Shown: in pieces, positions 11,325 through 16,318 of the stretch | Layout of the letters: each line of letters starts with the position of its first letter | Numbering within the stretch: position 1 is the stretch's first letter | Origin: Willaertia magna | Lineage: Eukaryota > Heterolobosea > Eutetramitea > Acrasida > Naegleriidae | Assembly (NCBI GenBank): GCA_902984215.1 | Contig: CADWAF010004345.1 | Location: 1-16,318 of the forward strand | Length of the DNA stretch: 16,318 bases | Direction: 5' to 3' | Program-made: the position numbers and the translations under genes | Notes under the pieces: model-generated | What the model was told of the DNA's origin: nothing | Databases searched by the model: none | What the model saw: the letters and a program-made list of their open reading frames with translations, nothing else

Positions 11325-13215
11325 ATGAAAGTAATGAAAAAAGTAGTTTCTTTTCCTTTTTCTGTCAGGACAGCATTATTTTTATAAGAAGAAATACCAA
11401 AAATTCAACAATAAACAAAACAGCAACAACAGCAACAAGTTTTAACAAAAATAATAAACTATCTTCCTTCTTAAACCATAACAATAACATTTTCATCACC
11501 GTTAACAATAACAATAAGAAATATTTTCACACTAATCTCTGCACAAACTTTTTTGATTTTATGAAACTAAAACCATTAGTATATAATAAAGTACAAACAA
11601 AAGAAATGATTGAAAAACTACAATATATTGAAGATAAATAAAGAATTAGAAATAAAATTAAGAAGTGAATATAATAATTTTATAAAAACTAATGAAATAA
11701 TGTTATTTAATTTATTTAAAATGATGACTTATATTATTGATTATTATTATGATTTTATTGTTCTAAAAAAGACAATATTATCTAATAAAGCAAAACTATT
11801 TTATACTTCTTTAATTGGTTTAAAGATTTAGAATATTGTTACAAAAGTTAAATTATTAATTGTTAAAAGTATAATTCAAAAATGGTTTTTAATTGGTACT
11901 TATCAAGAAAGTTTTCTTAAAATTGAATATATTCTAGGTGAATTGGAAGATGACAGAATTTATTTTGTTAGAATATTCAATAAATGTTTAATATATAATG
12001 TATTTATTCCTTCAGTTTCAATATTAAATTTTATTTCATACACAAGAAAAAGTTTAATTGCTTCAATTTATTTTGTTATTTATAGTTTAAGAAACGTTCT
12101 TTTAATGATGAATGATTTAATAAATTTTATAAAGGAAATTGTAAAAGAATATCCAATCATCAAAGAAAGATATTTAAATGTAAAAGTGATTACTGGTGAT
12201 GATATTAAAGATAAAAAATATCAAATGATTTATGAACAAAATAAAGAAGCAACTTATTTAAAAAAGAAATATAGTGAACAAAAATTTAATTGGTTACTTT
12301 TAAGTTTAAGTTCACTAATTAAAATTATTAAAGCTAATTTATATTTTCTTTATGATATGAATAGATTTAATAGATTAATAGAAAAAAGTTTAAAAATTAA
12401 TTCAAATAACTTTTATACATTGCTTGTTAAAGCAAATTATTTAAAATTCATTCCACCTAAAAATGATCAACATGTTACAGAATTAGTGATAGAAGCAAAA
12501 GAACTTTGTGAAAGAGGTTTAGAGTTTTTAAAAGAATGATTTAAAATTAAATTTATTCTATTATAAAATTGCGTTAGTCAGTATTGTTTTAGTTGAAACA
12601 ACTAGATTAACAGTTAATATAAAACATTCTTATACAAAGAAAGCGATTGAAGAATTTAAATTAGTTGAATTATTCACAAGATTTCCATTAGAAGGAAGTT
12701 ATTATTTAGTGAAAGGAAATGCTTTTTATAAATTAAATATATTTGAACAAACAATAAAATGTTATCAATACGTTAATAAATATTCTTCATTGTATATAAA
12801 CTTTTACACAATTTACATTTACAATGATATTACACAATATTTTTACAATAATTAATAACTTTAGCCAAAACCGTTCGTTATTGATACTATTGTAAATTCT
12901 TGTAATTGTTTAGTTGCAATGGGTTATAGGCAAATATGTTTGGAAGAACTAAATAAATATATTGAAAAATATGATGGTCACATTTATTTAAAATTAAAAA
13001 AGGTCATTATTGAAAATATATTATGTAAATCAAAAGCTGAACTTGCTATTGTCAAAAATAAATATGCAAGTTTAATTAATGAAGTTTTTAGTCCTAGTTT
13101 TATAATGACTGATGAGATAAAACCTTATATTCAAAGATTTTTAAATTATGCAAAAAGAAAAGTTGTAGAGTTAAAAACTGTAATTAATAATCTAAAAATA
13201 TCTAGTTCTTGGTAA
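11325..13215 (+). pseudogene. TPR-like gene copy 3, broken, with 5' exons retained
   Basis: The 5' part is low-complexity. A polypyrimidine tract ending TTTTTCTGTCAG (11357-11368) could be an acceptor opening a 79-codon Asn-rich frame into MIEKLQYIEDK (from 11606). An alternative frame gives a CAG/CAA Gln run near 11420. After a slip at about 11635 the frame ELEIKLRSEYNNFIKT runs to TAG 11829-11831. The same frame continues past the TAG through YQESFLKIEYILGELEDD and MMNDLINFIKEIVKEYP to TGA 12537-12539, which is caused by the 68-nt deletion shared with copy 2. Frame 12535-12792 then encodes the TPR-like repeats. The donor is damaged as in copy 2. Exon 2 (12865-13215) is fully open, with CAA at 13132-13134, and ends SSSW-TAA. 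AATAAA occurs at 13327-13332. This is the most complete picture of the ancestral gene, but at least three lesions make it a pseudogene. Confidence 0.8.
11357..11368 (+). other. Candidate 3' splice site of copy 3
   Basis: A pyrimidine-rich run from about 11345 ends in CTGTCAG at 11362-11368. Immediately after it a frame opens with GAC AGC ATT ATT and stays open for 79 codons to the family segment MIEKLQYIEDK at 11606. An upstream ATG at 11325 would read through the site in another frame. No matching donor was identified with confidence. Confidence 0.35.
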
Positions 13216-13364
13216 TTTATATAAAAATTAATAAAATACTAAATTTAGTTAAAAAATTGTTTATAAAATTATTACAAAGTTATTTGTGTGATAACCATTC
13301 TTTACATTATTTTACACACATTTGTCAATAAAATTATTTATTTAATAATTAATAGACCGCTTAT

Positions 13365-13412
13365 GTTTGTTAGTTTATTAAGTGGTAGGTTTGTTAGTTT
13401 ATTAAGTGGTAG
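13365..13412 (+). repeat. 24-bp motif in two perfect tandem copies
   Basis: GTTTGTTAGTTTATTAAGTG followed by GTAG occurs at 13365-13388 and again at 13389-13412. Unit 1 has it only once, at 9414-9437, right at its junction with unit 2. The motif contains the 3' arm of the inverted repeat described at 9405-9435. The extra copy marks the right-hand edge of the segmental duplication. Confidence 0.85.
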
Positions 13413-13417
13413 ATTTA

Positions 13418-14600
13418 AAAATTGAAATAAATTAGGTAAATTTTATTTAATATAAATATTATTTTCTAATTATATGGAAGATTTGGAATATTATATTAAA
13501 TATGATCTATAATTAAAATAATATATTATTTTAAATGTTGTATTCTTATTTTAAATTTTATTATTATAATTAAATAATTAAATTTTAACAATCTATATTA
13601 AATAAATTATTATAAATCTATTAATATTATTTAATGATTCTTTTTATTTTTAATTAAAAAATTAAAAATTATTTCTCTAATTTCTTTGTTAAACTTAATA
13701 ATATATATTATCAAAAATAATTTTAAACAGTTTTATATTTTTTATTTTATTAAAGTTAAATTTATATTTTTTATAAATTAATAACTACATTAAATAATTT
13801 AATTAATTATATAAAAAATAATTTTATAATTTTTATTTTATTTATTTATTTAATAATATTTTTTTTAAACATTATCATTATAAAACTATAAAAATTAATA
13901 TTAATATTATATTATTAATATTCTATTAATATTAATATATATCATTTTTTAATTTAAAATTATTAATTTATTTATAATATAATCATTTAATTATTTTTTA
14001 ATTTTTATATTAATGCTTTTTTAATTAAATTTTTTATTTTTCTATTAGATTTTTCTATTTATTTATTTTTATTCAGAAAGTAAATACATATAAATTTATT
14101 TTAAATATTAAAATTATCATGTAAGTAAGTAATTATTTAATTATTAATAAATTTTTTAATATTATCATTTATAATATTACTTTTTAAATCTTTAAATTTT
14201 ATTTCAAACCTTAATTTCATTTCTATTTCAACTATAATAATTTTAATAATCTACAATAAATATAAAACTAATCATATTTTTATTTTTATTGACAAATAAA
14301 TTATTAAATTAATTAAAGATAGATTAATCAATGAATAAAAAAATATTTAATTTAAAATTTTTTTTTGTTTTATCTATTTTAAAAAATATTTAATTTGTAT
14401 TATCTATTTCTTTTTTATTTATAAAAATACTAATCTTCCTTCAATTTAATTCATATTTTTCTTCGAAATAATATTATTTTATTTGTCTAGTTAATACAGT
14501 AAAACTTTTTTTACAATATATTTTATCATTGAAAAGTGAATTTGAGTTTTGTAATAAATTGTTTGAACAAATTAACCTTATAAAGTTAAAAATAAAAAAA
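13418..14600. other. A/T-rich spacer upstream of the RCC1-like gene
   Basis: This stretch is almost all A and T, with stops in every frame and no homology I can see to the duplicated cassette. No ORF, RNA gene or palindrome stands out. The last part (14400-14600) must hold the promoter and 5' leader of the RCC1-like gene, but I see no element that can be named. The run of A residues just before 14601 is a common start context in A/T-rich genomes. Confidence 0.55.
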
Positions 14601-15956
14601 ATGTCTCAATCCAACTATTCCGACAATAATTTTTATCACACAAAACTCTTTGTTTCTAACGAAAATAGTTATTACTCACAACCAATTATTCATTCCCATA
14701 AAATTATTAAAATAGCATGTATGAGTTCTAATGTTTGTTTTGTAAACGAATTAAATAAAGTTTATAAAATTAACTCTTTATATAACACTTATACACAATT
14801 AACTTTTTTAGATAATGATGATAATTTAATAATGGAAGAAGAAGAAGAAGAAAATTCACTTGTCAATGATAGCTCTATAATAAAATTTTTTATTGCCGGA
14901 CATCGACATTTAATTTTAATATTTTCACAACAAAATAATGTGTATTGTCACGGAAGTGTTGAAAGTGATGATGAAGAGTTAAATGATACTTTACAATTAT
15001 TAAATGATGATATATTCAATAATGATTACAATAATAATTTAGAAATTACACATGCATGTTGTGGTGGTTATTCCATTGTAATTGTTTTAAATCATTCAGA
15101 AATTTATTTTAGAGGAATTATTGATCCAAATGAATCTTTAAATAAATTTACAAAAATTAATTTTCCAAATAGTTATAATACAGTTGACCAATTTAATACA
15201 AAAATTGTAAAGAACATTTCATGTGGAAATTCACATTTAATTGTATTAAATTATTTAAATGAAATTTACTGTTTTGGAGTAAATGAATTAACAAATGAAG
15301 AACCTTTTTATTTTAAAGAATTAACAAAAATTAATTTATTTTTTTTAAATAATAATATAAAAGACGCTTATGCTTTACCTTTGAGTTATATTACTGTAAT
15401 TGTAACAAATAATAATTCTGAAATTTATTTACAAAGTAGTAATTATGGTAAAGATTTAACACAACTATTTATTATGGGAGAATCTAATAATTGTAAAGAT
15501 TTAAATAATAACTTTGGTACAATTAAAATAAATCAATCAACATTGTTAAATAACATTTATAAAGAAGAAATTAAAGAATTGGTAACTAGTAATGTAACCA
15601 TTGAAAATTATAAAGATTTTTATAATAATTGTGACATTTACAATATTAATAATATTTCAATTTATGGTGGATTTTTATTTGTACTATTTGTTGATAACAA
15701 AAATAGAAACGTTTGGTCTGGTTCTTTCAGAAAGGATAATTGCTTTACAAATGAAGTTAAATTCTTAAAACAGAGAGATAAAAAATTATTTTTGAATAAA
15801 AGAGAAAGAATTTTAGATATTGCTTGTGGATCTGGAAGATTTGGAATATTAATTGGGTGTATTGATTTTATTGATCAATACATGTTAAATAACCTAAAGA
15901 ATTTGGTTAACTCATCATCATTGAATGACGTTGTAATTAAATTTTGTAAAAATTAA
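14601..15956 (+). CDS. RCC1-like beta-propeller protein
   Basis: This is an intact single-exon frame of 451 residues. I chose the ATG at 14601 (AAAAAAATGTCTCAATCC). The frame is open 24 codons upstream, but there is no earlier ATG. About seven RCC1-type blades can be traced by their conserved G/C-x-x-H/Y...L/V pattern followed by a V/IY.(F/W)G strand. They lie at residues 38-58, 95-119 (AGHRHLILIFSQQNNVYCHG), 150-173 (CCGGYSIVIVLNHSEIYFRG), 205-228 (SCGNSHLIVLNYLNEIYCFG), 255-277, 353-375 and 405-419 (DIACGSGRFGILIG). A six-residue Glu run lies at 79-84. RCC1 propellers act in Ran or other small-GTPase exchange and as protein-binding scaffolds; which role applies here cannot be told. The last 20 residues (LVNSSSLNDVVIKFCKN) look like the first strand of a BTB domain but stop at once. 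Gln is always CAA/CAG here. The gene converges on TPR-like copy 4. Confidence 0.85.
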   Translation: MSQSNYSDNNFYHTKLFVSNENSYYSQPIIHSHKIIKIACMSSNVCFVNELNKVYKINSLYNTYTQLTFLDNDDNLIMEEEEEENSLVNDSSIIKFFIAGHRHLILIFSQQNNVYCHGSVESDDEELNDTLQLLNDDIFNNDYNNNLEITHACCGGYSIVIVLNHSEIYFRGIIDPNESLNKFTKINFPNSYNTVDQFNTKIVKNISCGNSHLIVLNYLNEIYCFGVNELTNEEPFYFKELTKINLFFLNNNIKDAYALPLSYITVIVTNNNSEIYLQSSNYGKDLTQLFIMGESNNCKDLNNNFGTIKINQSTLLNNIYKEEIKELVTSNVTIENYKDFYNNCDIYNINNISIYGGFLFVLFVDNKNRNVWSGSFRKDNCFTNEVKFLKQRDKKLFLNKRERILDIACGSGRFGILIGCIDFIDQYMLNNLKNLVNSSSLNDVVIKFCKN

Positions 15957-15972
15957 CAACCGCTTAACCAAC

Positions 15973-15978
15973 TTTATT
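15973..15978 (-). promoter_or_regulatory. Candidate poly(A) signal AATAAA for TPR-like copy 4
   Basis: On the minus strand AATAAA lies 23-28 nt beyond the TAA stop at 16001-16003, inside the 44-bp gap between the two convergent genes. If used, cleavage would occur close to or inside the 3' end of the RCC1-like frame, so the two transcripts would overlap tail-to-tail. Confidence 0.4.
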
Positions 15979-16000
15979 TTGTTAAATTATTTTACACAAA

Positions 16001-16318
16001 TTACCAAGCACTAGGTATTTTTGGATCATTAATTGCAGTCTCTAACTCTACAACTTTTCCTTTTGCATAATCTAAAGATCTTTGAACATAAGGTCTTATC
16101 TCATCAGTCATTACAAAACTAGGACTAGAAACTTCATTAATTAAACTTGCATATTTATCTTTGACAATAGCAAGTTCAGCTTTTGATTTACATAACATAT
16201 CTTCAACGTAGACCTTTTCTAATCTTAAACGAATATCACCTTCATATTGTTCAATGTATTTATCTAATTCTTCTAAACACATTTGAGCATAACCCATTGC
16301 AACTAAACAATTACAAGA
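16001..16318 (-). CDS. TPR-like protein copy 4, last exon, 5'-partial
   Basis: This 105-codon piece plus TAA stop enters from the window's right edge, starting with TCT TGT AAT TGT TTA GTT GCA. The first codons (SCNCLVAMGYAQMCLEELDK) align with exon 2 of copies 1, 2 and 3. The ATG at 16297 is internal, since conserved coding lies before it. The exon is free of stops and keeps CAA at the position mutated to TAA in copy 2. It reads helix pairs (YIEQYEGDIRLRLEKVYVED, then KSKAELAIVKDKYASLINEV) and ends IPSAW. Residues such as NEVSSPSF and TDEIRPY are shared with pseudogene copies 2 and 3 more than with copy 1, so this is the closer relative of their parent. The upstream exon and start lie outside the window. 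As with copy 1, function beyond protein-binding helical repeats is unknown. Confidence 0.75.
   Translation of the reverse strand, partial: SCNCLVAMGYAQMCLEELDKYIEQYEGDIRLRLEKVYVEDMLCKSKAELAIVKDKYASLINEVSSPSFVMTDEIRPYVQRSLDYAKGKVVELETAINDPKIPSAW

Larger units (their letters stand above)
9442..13417. repeat. Tandem segmental duplication, unit 2
   Basis: This is the second direct copy of 6371-9441. It carries gene X's 5' half on the minus strand (about 9442-10996), an 895-bp stretch absent from unit 1 (about 11075-11969), and TPR-like copy 3. It ends after a doubled 24-bp motif at 13365-13412, beyond which the sequence is unrelated A/T-rich spacer. Gene X's 3' half (4768-6370) was not included in the duplication. 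Confidence 0.85.

Noticed and set aside
8020..13215. A reassigned genetic code in which TAA and TAG mean Gln (ciliate type)
   Set aside because: Several in-frame TAA/TAG do sit at Gln positions. However, the intact RCC1-like gene and intact TPR-like copies 1 and 4 use only CAA/CAG for Gln despite the strong A/T bias. Exon 2 of all four copies ends at the same W-TAA. The affected copies also have frameshifts and a lost splice donor, so they are pseudogenes.
14529..14600. Extending the RCC1-like gene upstream to the TTG at 14529
   Set aside because: The frame is open there, but it has no ATG, and the residues are typical of A/T-rich leader. The ATG at 14601 has a good A-rich context.

Overview
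The window looks like nuclear DNA of a very AT-rich eukaryote. Coding stretches use TTA, AAT, AAA and ATT heavily. A GT-AG intron of 73 nt can be recognised. Spacers between genes are almost pure A/T, and one intact gene encodes an RCC1-type beta-propeller. No bacterial operon structure, tRNA, rRNA or CRISPR array is visible. Intact genes write Gln only as CAA/CAG and end in TAA, which argues for the standard code. I cannot name the genus; an AT-rich protist or a small animal with a reduced, AT-rich genome would both fit.

Layout. (1) 2-983: the 3' end of an intact two-exon gene for an alpha-helical TPR-like protein (copy 1). (2) 984-3957: a spacer of about 3 kb, extremely A/T-rich from about 1600 on, holding a 54-bp direct repeat but no convincing gene. 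(3) 3958-4767: decayed plus-strand exons (Y') matching the 5' half of the TPR-like gene family. (4) 4768-7932: a long decayed minus-strand gene (X) of unknown function. (5) 8020-9264: decayed TPR-like copy 2. (6) 9441-13417: a tandem second copy of 6371-9441, holding the 5' half of X again (minus), about 895 bp missing from the first unit (including exon Y), and decayed TPR-like copy 3. (7) 13418-14600: A/T-rich spacer. (8) 14601-15956: an intact RCC1-like propeller gene whose C-terminus stops just where a BTB domain seems to begin. (9) 16001-16318, minus strand: the intact last exon of TPR-like copy 4, convergent with the RCC1-like gene and only 44 bp from its stop.

Overall this is an accessory, duplication-prone locus. 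Four copies or part-copies of one TPR-like family are present. Two look functional where visible (the window-edge copies 1 and 4) and two are tandem pseudogenes (copies 2 and 3). Copies 2 and 3 share a 68-nt frameshifting deletion and a damaged splice donor, so they were broken before the tandem duplication. Since then they have diverged largely by transitions, including CAA-to-TAA changes that convert Gln codons to stops. Gene X lies head-to-head with the TPR-like gene in the fuller second unit, so the duplicated cassette was a divergent gene pair.
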